NCBI GenBank assembly: GCA_050184415.1
Contig: JBFXAJ010000001.1
Coordinates: 153,118 to 217,117 of the forward strand
Origin: JADLGL01 sp050184415
GTDB lineage: Bacteria > Pseudomonadota > Alphaproteobacteria > Rhizobiales > Kaistiaceae
Reading direction: 5' to 3'
Length of the DNA stretch: 64,000 nucleotides
The notes beneath the pieces were generated by a model. It was not told the origin of the DNA and searched no databases. It was given only the letters and a program-made list of their open reading frames with translations. Positions 41,758 through 50,220 of this stretch are shown piece by piece; within the stretch, counting starts at the first letter, position 1, and each line of letters starts with the position of its first letter. Both the position numbers and the translations under genes were made by a program.

Positions 41758-43587
41758 TCACACCGGTCTGGTTGCCGCCTCGAGCCAGGTCCGATCCTCG
41801 CCGGAGAGACGGGGCCCGAGGATCGTGCGCACCCGCGCGTGGTAGGCGTTCAGCCAGTCGCGTTCCCCGTCGGTCAGGAGGGCCCTGTCGACCAGGCGGA
41901 GGTCGATCGGCGCGAGGGTTAGCGTTTCGAAGCCCATCATGGGCCGCTCGCCGCCATCGATCGGCTCCGGCGGCGTCACGACGACGAGGTTCTCGATCCT
42001 GATGCCGTAGGCGCCCGCCTTGTAGTTCCCCGGCTCGTTGGAGAGGATCATGCCGGGCTCGAGCGCCACATGTCCGGTCTTGGAAATACGCGCCGGACCC
42101 TCATGGACCGACAGGAACGAGCCGACGCCGTGGCCCGTGCCGTGGTCATAGTCCAGCCCGGCGTCCCATTGCGGGCGCCGGGCGAACGGGTCGAGTTGCG
42201 CGCCGGTGGCGCCGACGGGAAACCGCGCAGTCGCGATCGCGATGTGGCCGCGGAGGACGAGGGTGAAGCGCCGGCGCATCTCGTCGGTCGGGGTGCCGAT
42301 GGCGACTGTCCGGGTGATGTCGGTGGTGCCGTCGCGATACTGGCCGCCGCTGTCGATCAGGAAGAGGGAGTCCTGGTCGAGCGTGCGGTTGGTCTCGCGG
42401 TTGACGCGGTAGTGGACGATGGCGCCGTTCGGTCCTGAGCCGGCTATGGTGTCGAACGAGATGTCGGCCAGCTCCTCGCCATCCTCGATGGCAGCCTCGG
42501 CGCGGAAGCGCTCCAGGGCCTCGGTGGCGGAGATCTCGTCGACGGTGCCGCCCGGCGCGGTCCGGTCGAGCCAGGCGAGGAAGCGCGCCATCGCGACGCC
42601 ATCGCGGATATGGGCGCGGCGCGTTCCGCTGAGCTCGGCGTCGTTCTTCTTTGCCTTCGGCAGGAGGGTCGGATCGCTGCCCTCGATGAGCGTGCCGCCG
42701 GCATCAGCAATGGCATCGGCGATTGCGGCGGAGGTCGCGTCGGGGTCGATCATGACCTTCGCGCCCGCCGAGGCGAGGGCCGAGAGGTCGCCGGCAAGCT
42801 TCGCCGGCTCAGCGATGTCGGCGACATCAGCGAGATCGTCGCGGACCGCGTTGGAGAGCTTCAGGCCATCGACATAGAGCGTCGGCCGGCCCTCCCTGCG
42901 GAGCAGCGCATAGGCGAGCGGGACGGGATTGTGGGCGACGTCGCGGCCCCGGATGTTGAAGGTCCAGGCGATGGCGTCTGCCGTGGCGAGCACGGCCGCG
43001 TCGGCCTTCTTCTCGGCGATCGCGGCCTGGAGCTCGGTCAGCTTCTCGGCGGCGGACCGGCCGCTGTATTCGAGCGGCTGCTGGACGATCGCGCCGCGCG
43101 GCGGGGCCGGGCGGTCGTCCCAGATGACATCGATCGGGTTGCTGGCAACGGGAACGAGCTCGGCCCCCGCCTCTTTGCAGCGGGTGGCGTAGCGGCGCTT
43201 CTCGGCGAGCGTCAGCAGCCAGGGGTCGTAGCCGATCCGGTCGCCGGCCTTGAGGCGCGGACCGAGCCATTTGAGCGGCGGCGTCTCCATCGAGAGGACC
43301 ACCGCAAGCACAGAGCCATCGATTTCCGCGGCGGCCTGGAGCGTGTAGCGGCCGTCGACGAAGACCGCGGCTTCGTCGGCGAGGATGATCGCCGTCCCGG
43401 CCGACCCGGTGAAGCCGGTCAGCCAGGCGAGCCGTTCGGCCGATGGCGGCAAATACTCGCTCTGATGCTCGTCGGCGTGCGGGACGATGAAGCCGGTCAG
43501 ACCCTCGGCCTTCATCCGCTCCCGGAGGCGGGCGATGCGCTGGGGGCCGGCACGGCCCTCGGACCGGGTTTCGAATGTCTGGAACAT
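41758..43587 (-). CDS. Xaa-Pro aminopeptidase (M24B, APP-like)
   Basis: A 609-residue metallopeptidase that removes an N-terminal residue before proline. Two creatinase-like N-terminal domains precede a pita-bread catalytic domain. All five metal ligands are identifiable: Asp412, Asp423, His486, Glu518 and Glu532, in I-D-S-G-G-Q-Y, T-T-D-I-T-R, G-T-G-H-G-V-G, S-N-E-P-G and R-I-E-N. The three-domain size of about 600 residues matches the eukaryote-like APP1 form common in Alphaproteobacteria. It is cytoplasmic by lack of a signal peptide. The next gene on the same strand is prmA. Confidence 0.93.
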   Translation of the reverse strand: MFQTFETRSEGRAGPQRIARLRERMKAEGLTGFIVPHADEHQSEYLPPSAERLAWLTGFTGSAGTAIILADEAAVFVDGRYTLQAAAEIDGSVLAVVLSMETPPLKWLGPRLKAGDRIGYDPWLLTLAEKRRYATRCKEAGAELVPVASNPIDVIWDDRPAPPRGAIVQQPLEYSGRSAAEKLTELQAAIAEKKADAAVLATADAIAWTFNIRGRDVAHNPVPLAYALLRREGRPTLYVDGLKLSNAVRDDLADVADIAEPAKLAGDLSALASAGAKVMIDPDATSAAIADAIADAGGTLIEGSDPTLLPKAKKNDAELSGTRRAHIRDGVAMARFLAWLDRTAPGGTVDEISATEALERFRAEAAIEDGEELADISFDTIAGSGPNGAIVHYRVNRETNRTLDQDSLFLIDSGGQYRDGTTDITRTVAIGTPTDEMRRRFTLVLRGHIAIATARFPVGATGAQLDPFARRPQWDAGLDYDHGTGHGVGSFLSVHEGPARISKTGHVALEPGMILSNEPGNYKAGAYGIRIENLVVVTPPEPIDGGERPMMGFETLTLAPIDLRLVDRALLTDGERDWLNAYHARVRTILGPRLSGEDRTWLEAATRPV

Positions 43588-43669
43588 GACGCGGATCCGG
43601 GGGGCGAACAGCGAATGGCGAATGGCGTTCCTCTTCTACTACTCGCTATTCGCCATTCGCTACTCGCCG

Positions 43670-44536
43670 TTACGGCCTGAGCACGAGAGTCAGCCAGCCG
43701 TCGCGATACAGGCTACGGCGATGGCGGAGACCCTGGCCGCGATAGGCGGCGAGGATCTTTGCGCGCTGCGGCGGGAGGAGGCCGGAGAGGACGACGACGC
43801 CATCGGGCGTCAGGTGACGGGCGACGTCCGGCGCCAGCCGGGCGAGCGGGCCGGCGAGGATGTTGGCGACGATCAGGTCGAAGCGGCCGTCGCGGAGGAG
43901 GGGATGGCCGAAGCCGATCGCCTCCACGGCCGTGAAGCCGCCGGCGACGCCGTTGACCCGGGCATTCTCGGCCGCGATCCGCACCGCGACCGGATCGATG
44001 TCGCTCGCGAGCACCGGGATCTTCCAGAGTTTCGCGATCGCGATCGCAAGCACGCCTGTCCCGGTGCCGACGTCGAGGGCCGAACGGAACGCCCGCGCCT
44101 TGTGGAGGTCGAACAAGGCTTCGAGGCAGCCTGCGGTCGTGCCGTGATGGCCGGTGCCGAAGGCCTGCGCCGCGTCGATCTCGATCGCAATGTCGTTCGC
44201 GAGGGGTTTTGCGCGATCGTGGCTGCCATGGACCACGAAGCGGCCGGCCCGGATCGGAGCGAGGCCTTCGAGGGTCCTCGTGACCCAGTCGATATCCGCC
44301 AGCTCTTCGATCACCAGCCCGCGCGCCAACCCGGCGGTCCTGGCGACGGCGCGGATCGCCTTTTCCGTGGCGGCGTCCGGACCTTCCCAATAGGCCTCGA
44401 CCTGCCACCCCGCCTGGTCGGGCGTTTCGGACCAGGAAACCGGGACGGTGTCCTCTACCGCGGCTTCGAGGGCGCCGGCGAATTCCCGTGCCGCCGTCTC
44501 GTCAGTCATGGGTATTGCGGCCCGAAACGAGGGCAT
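43670..44536 (-). CDS. prmA: Ribosomal protein L11 methyltransferase PrmA
   Basis: A 288-residue SAM-dependent methyltransferase that trimethylates ribosomal protein L11. The motif I D-V-G-T-G-T-G-V-L-A-I-A, the A-F-G-T-G-H-H-G-T-T segment and the I-V-A-N-I-L-A-G-P-L active-site motif are characteristic. The ATG at 44536 has GGAG seven bases upstream. It lies just before the Xaa-Pro aminopeptidase gene on the same strand, a pairing often seen in related genomes. Confidence 0.93.
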   Translation of the reverse strand: MPSFRAAIPMTDETAAREFAGALEAAVEDTVPVSWSETPDQAGWQVEAYWEGPDAATEKAIRAVARTAGLARGLVIEELADIDWVTRTLEGLAPIRAGRFVVHGSHDRAKPLANDIAIEIDAAQAFGTGHHGTTAGCLEALFDLHKARAFRSALDVGTGTGVLAIAIAKLWKIPVLASDIDPVAVRIAAENARVNGVAGGFTAVEAIGFGHPLLRDGRFDLIVANILAGPLARLAPDVARHLTPDGVVVLSGLLPPQRAKILAAYRGQGLRHRRSLYRDGWLTLVLRP

Positions 44537-44617
44537 TGACGACTCCAGGTCGAGAGACCGCCGGCCGACGGCGGGTTACGCATCTGCCATGCGCAGGCGT
44601 GAAGGTCGAGCGGGGCG

Positions 44618-45337
44618 CTATTCCAGACCGAGGCGTTTCGCGGCGCCGTCGAGGATCGTCGCGAGGCCCGCCTCGAAGCGCTGGTCCACGGTGTCGAGCG
44701 TCGGGAAGGCGTCGGGCCCGGCGGCCTCGACCATGGCGGCGATGTGAGGATAGGCGCCGGTCGCGAGCTGGGCCTCGCCGAAGCTCCGGAGCGCCGCCAT
44801 GGCGTCGGCGCCGAGCGCCGGCATCTCGCGGAACGCCATCGTCCGGAGCATGTGGCCGAAGACGAAATCGTCGACGAGGAGGAGAAGGTCCTGCCGCGCC
44901 TCCATGCTCACGGGGAGGTTCGCCACCGCGGCGAGAGACTGCTCGAAATGGCGCATGCCGTTCGGTCCGGGCATCGCCTGGCGGAGGCCGAGGAGGGCCC
45001 AGGGGTGGCGCACGAAGACGTCGCGCGTGCGCCGCGCAATCGCGGTCAGGGCGCCGCGCCAGTCCGACGGGAGTTCGCCCGCCGGGACCAGAACCTCGGC
45101 CATGATGGCGTCGTCCATCAGGGCGGCGAGATCATCCCTGGTCCGGACATAATGGTAGAGCGTCATCGTCCCGGCGCCGAGGGCGGCTGCCACGCGCCGC
45201 ATCGACACGGCGTCGAAGCCCTCCTCGTCGGCAATCTTGAGCGCCGCGGCGGCGATTTCCGCGCGGCTGAATCGCGGTCGCCGGAGGCCGGGCTCGGGTC
45301 GGGTCCAGATGGGGAGGTGACGGGATCGCGTTGACAT
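44618..45337 (-). CDS. TetR family repressor, likely of the adjacent ABC exporter
   Basis: A 239-residue TetR-type regulator. The N-terminal helix-turn-helix runs about residues 25-70 (I-A-A-A-A-L-K-I-A-D-E-E-G-F, then T-M-T-L-Y-H-Y-V-R-T-R-D-D-L), and the ligand-binding C-terminal domain resembles the TetR_C group found beside DrrAB exporters. It is divergent from the ABC exporter genes at 45703-47552. Two matching palindromes lie at its start codon, so it most likely represses both itself and the exporter until an inducer binds. The inducer is unknown. Confidence 0.88.
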   Translation of the reverse strand: MSTRSRHLPIWTRPEPGLRRPRFSRAEIAAAALKIADEEGFDAVSMRRVAAALGAGTMTLYHYVRTRDDLAALMDDAIMAEVLVPAGELPSDWRGALTAIARRTRDVFVRHPWALLGLRQAMPGPNGMRHFEQSLAAVANLPVSMEARQDLLLLVDDFVFGHMLRTMAFREMPALGADAMAALRSFGEAQLATGAYPHIAAMVEAAGPDAFPTLDTVDQRFEAGLATILDGAAKRLGLE

Positions 45338-45376
45338 TCGTACAGTGTACCACTAATCCATTCGTACGGTGTACGA
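45338..45376. promoter_or_regulatory. Two TetR-type operators in the tetR-ABC divergent region
   Basis: TCGTAC-GGT-GTACGA (45362-45376) is a perfect palindrome. A second, slightly degenerate copy (45338-45352) is centred 24 bp away and touches the repressor start codon. A consensus -35 TTGACA at 45331-45336 faces the ABC genes across site 1, and another TTGACA is at 45454-45459. The rest of the 365-bp gap to 45702 holds no supported gene. Confidence 0.8.
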
Positions 45377-45702
45377 GTTGGTTCTCTAGCGTTCCGGACG
45401 AGTGGGCGCCATAGGCCGCAGACCTGCGAACGACAAGCTGCTTAACCAGACGGTTGACAACGGGAACGCCCCGCGGTACTTAACCGGTAAGTTCATAACT
45501 GGTGCCTCGCAGGACGGCGGGGAGCGAGAAAAAACCTCTTCAAGTCTTGGTATCGCCCCTTCACAGGCGCGTTATCCGACCAGATATAGCCCCAAGCCTT
45601 AGCGACTGAACTCGCGATCAACAGTGCAAGGCACGGCGTTCCCGACTCTGACGAGGGCGCCGACGTGCCGGGTGTTTCAACTCTCCAGGCAAGGAGCGAG
45701 CA

Positions 45703-46686
45703 ATGCTCGACAATACGGCGCGACAGCGGGTCAGGACCGACCTTGCGATCGAAGCGCACGACCTTCGCCGCCGCTTCGGCGAGACGAAGGCGGCTGACGG
45801 CATCAGCCTCACGGTCCCCGCCGGAACGGTGTTCGGGCTGCTCGGACCAAACGGCGCCGGCAAGACGACCACGGTCCGCATCCTCACCACGCTGCTCCGT
45901 CCGGACAACGGCTTTGCGAAAGTTGCCGGCTTCGACGTCGTCAATGACGCGGTCGAGGTCCGGAAGCGCATCGGCCTTGTCGGCCAGTATGCGGCGGTCG
46001 ACGAGATCCTCTCGGGCTTCCAGAACCTCGTCCTGATCGGCCGCCTCTATGGCCTGTCGCGGAAGGAGGCGAAGGACCGCGCGCAGGAGCTCCTCGAGCG
46101 GTTCGACCTGACCGAGCCGGGCAAGAAGGGCGTGAAGACCTATTCGGGCGGCATGCGGCGGCGGCTCGACCTCGCGGCGAGCCTCGTGGTGTCGCCGCCG
46201 GTTCTCTTCCTCGACGAGCCGACGACGGGTCTCGACCCGTCCGGCCGCGCGGCGACCTGGGAGGTCATCTCGACCATGACCAAGGGCGGCACCACCGTCC
46301 TCCTGACGACCCAGTATCTCGAAGAGGCGGACCAGTTCGCCGAGCGGGTCGCGGTCATCGACCATGGCAAGGTCGTTGCCGAAGGCACGCCCGACCAGCT
46401 CAAGGCCCGGGTCGGCAAGTCGACGCTTCAGGTCAACCTCAATGAGCGGCTCACGGAAGCGGAGGTCATCGCGGCGATTGCGCCCTTCTCGGTCGGAACG
46501 CCGCAGCGGACGCACAACGAGATCGCGATCCAGCTCAACGATCTCAGGCAGACGGCCGATCTCATCCAGGCCCTCGCGGCGCGCGGTGCCTCGCTCGAGC
46601 AGATCAACCTCAACAAGGCCAGCATGGACGACGTGTTCTTCGAGCTGACCGGCCAGGGCCGCCAGATGGAAGGACAAATCTCATGA
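45703..46686 (+). CDS. ABC transporter ATP-binding protein, DrrA type
   Basis: A 327-residue ATPase of the daunorubicin-resistance DrrA subfamily. Walker A G-P-N-G-A-G-K-T is at 48-55, the signature S-G-G-M-R-R-R-L from 148, Walker B V-L-F-L-D-E-P with D171/E172, and the long C-terminal domain typical of DrrA follows residue 230. It pairs with the permease at 46683 through an ATGA overlap. DrrAB-type systems export antibiotics or lipids; the substrate is not evident. The start ATG has AAGGAG upstream. Expression is probably under the divergent TetR regulator. Confidence 0.92.
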   Translation: MLDNTARQRVRTDLAIEAHDLRRRFGETKAADGISLTVPAGTVFGLLGPNGAGKTTTVRILTTLLRPDNGFAKVAGFDVVNDAVEVRKRIGLVGQYAAVDEILSGFQNLVLIGRLYGLSRKEAKDRAQELLERFDLTEPGKKGVKTYSGGMRRRLDLAASLVVSPPVLFLDEPTTGLDPSGRAATWEVISTMTKGGTTVLLTTQYLEEADQFAERVAVIDHGKVVAEGTPDQLKARVGKSTLQVNLNERLTEAEVIAAIAPFSVGTPQRTHNEIAIQLNDLRQTADLIQALAARGASLEQINLNKASMDDVFFELTGQGRQMEGQIS

Positions 46687-47552
46687 GCACGGCAACCTCA
46701 GCGATCGACACCTACGCCGAACGGAAGACCGGCGGCTTCGCCAAGACGCTCGACGAGATCGGCGTCTTCGTCTGGCGCAACCTCTCGCACATCCCGCGCA
46801 TGCCCGAGCGGCTCGCCGACGTGACGGTCATGCCGATCATGTTCGTGCTCCTGTTCGGCTATGTGTTCGGCAGCGCGATCACCATTCCCGGGATGACGCC
46901 GTCGCCTGAGGCGGCGGCCGCCTACCGCGAGTTCCTGATCGGCGGCATCTTCGTGCAGTCGATGGCCTTCATGTCGATCACGACCGCCGTCGGCGTGGTC
47001 AACGACATGAAGGAAGGGGTCATCGACCGCTTCCGGTCGCTGCCGATCGCCCGCGTCTCGGTCCTCATGGGCCGGGCCATCGCAACCCTCTTCGAGGGCG
47101 GCCTCGGCATCCTCGTGATGGCGCTGTGCGGCCTTCTCGTCGGCTGGGGCGCCAACAACGGCCTCGGCAACGCCATCGCCGCCTTCGCCCTCCTCGGCGC
47201 CTTCGCCTTCGCGATGATCTGCCTCGGCATCTTCATCGGCCAGCTCGTCCGCAACCCGATGACGGCGCAGGTGATCGGCTTCGTGGTGATCTTCCCGCTG
47301 ACCTTCGCGTCGAACGCGTTCGTCCCGACGGACAACATGCCGGGGCCGCTCCGCGCGTTCTCGGAATGGAACCCGATCAGCGCCGTGACGGCGGCGGTCC
47401 GCCAACTGTTCGGTAATGGCTACGTGGCCCGCGAAGGCGCGCCATGGCCCCTGACGCATCCGGTCGAGGCCTCGATCATCTGGATCGTGCTGTTCTCGGT
47501 GATCGGCATCACGCTCGCGGTGCGGCGGTATTCGGCGGGCCGCGACCGGTAA
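46683..47552 (+). CDS. ABC-2 type transporter permease, DrrB type
   Basis: A 289-residue membrane protein with six predicted transmembrane helices and an ABC-2 permease pattern, including R-N-L-S-H-I-P-R-M-P-E near the N terminus and the N-D-M-K-E-G-V-I-D-R-F-R-S-L-P coupling segment. It forms the channel for the DrrA-like ATPase, with which it overlaps by four bases. A hairpin terminator follows 22 bases after the stop. Confidence 0.92.
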   Translation: MSTATSAIDTYAERKTGGFAKTLDEIGVFVWRNLSHIPRMPERLADVTVMPIMFVLLFGYVFGSAITIPGMTPSPEAAAAYREFLIGGIFVQSMAFMSITTAVGVVNDMKEGVIDRFRSLPIARVSVLMGRAIATLFEGGLGILVMALCGLLVGWGANNGLGNAIAAFALLGAFAFAMICLGIFIGQLVRNPMTAQVIGFVVIFPLTFASNAFVPTDNMPGPLRAFSEWNPISAVTAAVRQLFGNGYVAREGAPWPLTHPVEASIIWIVLFSVIGITLAVRRYSAGRDR

Positions 47553-47573
47553 ACGCTCCGATCGTCCAGGAGC

Positions 47574-47602
47574 AAAGGGCGGGCCGATCGGTCCGCCCTT
47601 TT
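47574..47602 (+). terminator. Rho-independent terminator after the ABC exporter operon
   Basis: AAAGGGCGGGCC, a GATC centre and GGTCCGCCCTTTT form a near-perfect stem with one G-T pair and a T run, 22 bases after the permease stop. Confidence 0.85.
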
Positions 47603-47625
47603 CGTTTGACCACAGACGCGCCCAC

Positions 47626-47800
47626 TCTCCCGAGCCTCCCCCTTGAGGGGAGGCGGAAGCTTGCGACTGCAAGGAGCAAGCTTCGGAGGGGGTCGCGGAC
47701 TCACCTCGCGCTCGGAACATGCGGAGGGGCCCAGACCCCCACGGCTTCGCGTCGGCTTCGCCTCGCGAAAGCCCGCTCCCCGTCAAGGGGGGAGCTCGGT
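47626..47800. repeat. Dispersed repeat, family 3, two half-elements (order A then B)
   Basis: Half A (47626-47700) and half B (47726-47800) correspond to 37678-37752 and 37535-37608. Half B in particular, with its CCCAGACCCCC start, is nearly identical between sites. Together with the terminator it accounts for the 300-bp gap between the permease gene and thyA. Confidence 0.8.
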
Positions 47801-47852
47801 CCATCGTTCCGAGCGGCGCGCATCGAAGGCCGGCGCCCAACGAAGTCGGTCG

Positions 47853-48665
47853 CTAGACCGCCACTTCCGCCCGGATATGCGGGTGCGGGTCGTAGCCCAC
47901 GATCTCGAAATCCTCGTAGCGGAAGCCGTCGATCGCGCAGACCGAGGGGTTGATGCGCATCGTCGGCAACGGCCGGGGCTGGCGACCGAGCTGCTCGTGG
48001 GCCTGGTCGAGGTGGTTCAGATAGAGGTGGGCGTCGCCGAGAGTGTGGATGAACTCGCCGGGGCGGAGGTCCGTCACCTGCGCCACCATCATCGTCAGGA
48101 GAGCGTAGGAGGCGATGTTGAAGGGGACGCCGAGGAAGATGTCGGCCGAGCGCTGGTAGAGCTGGCAGGAGAGGAGCGGGGCGCCGCCGTCGGCCGGCGG
48201 CGAGACGTAAAACTGGAAGAGGACGTGGCAGGGCGGGAGCGCCTGGCGCTCGATCTCGGCCGGGTTCCAGGCCGTCACGATCAGCCGCCGCGAATCGGGG
48301 CGCGACTTGATGGCAGCGACGACGTCGGCGATCTGGTCGATGACGCCGCCATTCGGCGTCGGCCAGGACCGCCATTGCGCGCCATAGACCGGCCCGAGAT
48401 CGCCGTTCTCGTCGGCCCATTCGTCCCAGATCCGGACGCCGTTCCGCTGGAGGTAGCCGATATTGGTGGCGCCGGAGAGGAACCACAGCAGCTCGTGGAT
48501 GATCGACTTCAGGTGCACCTTCTTGGTCGTGACGAGCGGGAAGCCGTCGGCGAGGTCGAAGCGCATCTGGTGGCCGAAGATCGACCGCGTGCCGGTGCCG
48601 GTCCGGTCGGTCTTCACGACGCCGGTGTCGAGGACGCGGCGCATCAGATCGAGATATTGGCGCAT
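47853..48665 (-). CDS. thyA: Thymidylate synthase ThyA
   Basis: A 270-residue folate-dependent enzyme that methylates dUMP to dTMP. The N terminus M-R-Q-Y-L-D-L-M-R-R-V-L-D aligns with E. coli ThyA, so the start is firm. The nucleophile Cys146 lies in L-P-P-C-H, with R-T-G-T-G-T, H-E-L-L-W-F-L-S-G and the dUMP-binding D-I-F-L-G-V-P-F-N-I-A-S-Y segment present. No Shine-Dalgarno sequence precedes the ATG; instead a 15-bp palindrome directly abuts it. The upstream MFS gene ends in a terminator 30 bp before thyA, so thyA must have its own promoter in a very short space. Confidence 0.96.
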   Translation of the reverse strand: MRQYLDLMRRVLDTGVVKTDRTGTGTRSIFGHQMRFDLADGFPLVTTKKVHLKSIIHELLWFLSGATNIGYLQRNGVRIWDEWADENGDLGPVYGAQWRSWPTPNGGVIDQIADVVAAIKSRPDSRRLIVTAWNPAEIERQALPPCHVLFQFYVSPPADGGAPLLSCQLYQRSADIFLGVPFNIASYALLTMMVAQVTDLRPGEFIHTLGDAHLYLNHLDQAHEQLGRQPRPLPTMRINPSVCAIDGFRYEDFEIVGYDPHPHIRAEVAV

Positions 48666-48680
48666 CGCTACAATGTAGCG
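48666..48680 (-). promoter_or_regulatory. Palindrome abutting the thyA start codon
   Basis: CGCTACA-A-TGTAGCG sits directly before the thyA ATG. On the minus strand it contains TACATT, a possible -10 element six bases from the ATG, which would give a leaderless or nearly leaderless transcript. It could equally be an operator. Confidence 0.4.
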
Positions 48681-48695
48681 CGGTGATCGGCATGA

Positions 48696-48725
48696 AAAAG
48701 GCCGCGGGCGAGCCCGCGGCCTTTT
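48696..48725 (-). terminator. Rho-independent terminator after the Bcr/CflA-type MFS gene
   Basis: Perfect 14-bp arms (AAAAGGCCGCGGGC and complement) around a 2-nt centre end in a run of T on the minus strand, 21 bp after the MFS stop. Confidence 0.88.
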
Positions 48726-48745
48726 CGCTGTTGATATGCGCCCGG

Positions 48746-49945
48746 CTACTCGGCGGGAGCCGCGACCGGGCGGCGCGAGAGCGTCGCCCGCGAGATCAGC
48801 ACCGCGGCCACCGAACAGGCCGCAATCGCGGCGACCATCGGCAGCGACGTGCCGTCGAAGAACACGCTCACGACCACGATCGTGACCGCGCCGAGCGCGA
48901 ACTGGAGCGTACCGCCGAGCGCCGCCGCCATGCCGGCGATCGGGCCGTTCTCCTCGAGGGCGAGCACCATCGTCGACGGGATGACGAGCCCGAGGCCGCC
49001 GAAGGCGAGGAAGAGGAGCGCCATCAGGACGGCGAGGCTGTCGACCCCGGCCGCGGTCACGATGAAGAGGGCGACGGCCGCCGCGGCGTAGAACATCACG
49101 GCGGTCGCGATGACGCGGGTGATGCCGAATCGCCCGGCGAGCCGCGCGGAAAACTGCGAGGCGGCGATGAAGGCGATCGCGTTCACCGCGAAGGCGATGC
49201 TGTACTGGGTCGGCGTCAGGCCGAAATGGTCGATGTAGACGAAGGACGACGACCCGAGGAAGGCGAAGAAGCTCGCCATGCCGAGGCCGCCGATGAAGGT
49301 GATGCCCATGAAGCGGGCGTCACGAAGGAGCAGCCACGCGCTCGCGACCGAAGCGCGGATTCCGCCGCCGGTGCGGCGCTCGGCCGGCCGGGTTTCCGGC
49401 AGGAGGAAGGAGACGAGCGCGAGGCCGAGGAGGCCGGCGACCGTGACGGCGACGAACACCGAGCGCCAGTCGAACGCCTCGATCAGCGCGCTGCCCGAAA
49501 GCGGGGCGAGGATCGGCGAGACGCTGAAGACCAGCATCACCAGCGACATCAGCCGGGTCGCCTCGACGCCGGTGTGGAGGTCGCGGACGATGGCGCGGGC
49601 GATGACCATGCCGGCGGCAGCGCCGACGCCCTGGATGAAGCGGAAGGCGATCAGCCACTCGATCGACGGGGCGAACGCGCAGCCGATCGAGCCGAGGGTG
49701 AAAAGGATCAGGCCGACATAGAGCGGGCGCTTCCGGCCGGCGGTGTCGGACCACGGTCCGTAGACGAGCTGGAACAGGCCGAACGAGACGAAGAAGACCA
49801 TGAGGGTCATCTGCGTTGCGGCAGTGGTGGTGCCGAGGTCTTCGGCGATGGTGGGCATCGCCGGCAGGTACATGTCGATCGCGAACGGCCCGACCGCGAC
49901 AAGGAGGCCGAGGATGATCGCATTCTTGAGGAATTGGAGATTCAT
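48746..49945 (-). CDS. Bcr/CflA-type drug resistance MFS transporter
   Basis: A 399-residue 12-helix permease of the DHA1 (Bcr/CflA) group. The N terminus A-I-D-M-Y-L-P-A-M-P is typical, G-P-W-S-D-T-A-G-R-K-R-P is the MFS loop motif between helices 2 and 3, and S-P-I-L-A-P-L-S-G is the antiporter motif C. Relatives export bicyclomycin, chloramphenicol or sulfonamides. The ATG at 49945 matches the usual start; a longer in-frame version would add an Arg/Ser-rich leader without family support. It is divergent from the TetR gene at 50221, which probably controls it. Confidence 0.9.
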   Translation of the reverse strand: MNLQFLKNAIILGLLVAVGPFAIDMYLPAMPTIAEDLGTTTAATQMTLMVFFVSFGLFQLVYGPWSDTAGRKRPLYVGLILFTLGSIGCAFAPSIEWLIAFRFIQGVGAAAGMVIARAIVRDLHTGVEATRLMSLVMLVFSVSPILAPLSGSALIEAFDWRSVFVAVTVAGLLGLALVSFLLPETRPAERRTGGGIRASVASAWLLLRDARFMGITFIGGLGMASFFAFLGSSSFVYIDHFGLTPTQYSIAFAVNAIAFIAASQFSARLAGRFGITRVIATAVMFYAAAAVALFIVTAAGVDSLAVLMALLFLAFGGLGLVIPSTMVLALEENGPIAGMAAALGGTLQFALGAVTIVVVSVFFDGTSLPMVAAIAACSVAAVLISRATLSRRPVAAPAE

Positions 49946-50139
49946 GGAGGACTTTCCGACAGGCAATGGACCCGCCTCCGGCGAACACGGACCGGCGACG
50001 GCGTGGGAGAAGAACCTCGCGGCGCAGGCCCGAACGCAGGGCCTCCGCGACGATGTCCGGCTTCTGGAGGGTCTCACTTGGCCGGCGCCTCCGGCGTCCC
50101 CACATCAGGGGTCGGAGCGAGAGCACCCGGCGAGATTGA

Positions 50140-50161
50140 ACTGTCCACCATTTTGGACAGT
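50140..50161. promoter_or_regulatory. Palindromic operator for the divergent TetR gene
   Basis: ACTGTCCA-N6-TGGACAGT, a perfect 8-bp-arm palindrome, lies 60 bp before the tetR start and about 195 bp before the MFS start. Its size and position fit a TetR-dimer site in a divergent promoter region. Confidence 0.7.
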
Positions 50162-50220
50162 GTTGTAAAGAAGGTCAAGCGCGCCTATCATGCGCTCATG
50201 ACAGACCTGCCCCGCAAACC

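Noticed and set aside
45402..45602. 66-codon open frame in the tetR-ABC gap
   Set aside because: No ribosome binding site or coding character; the region is better explained as promoter.
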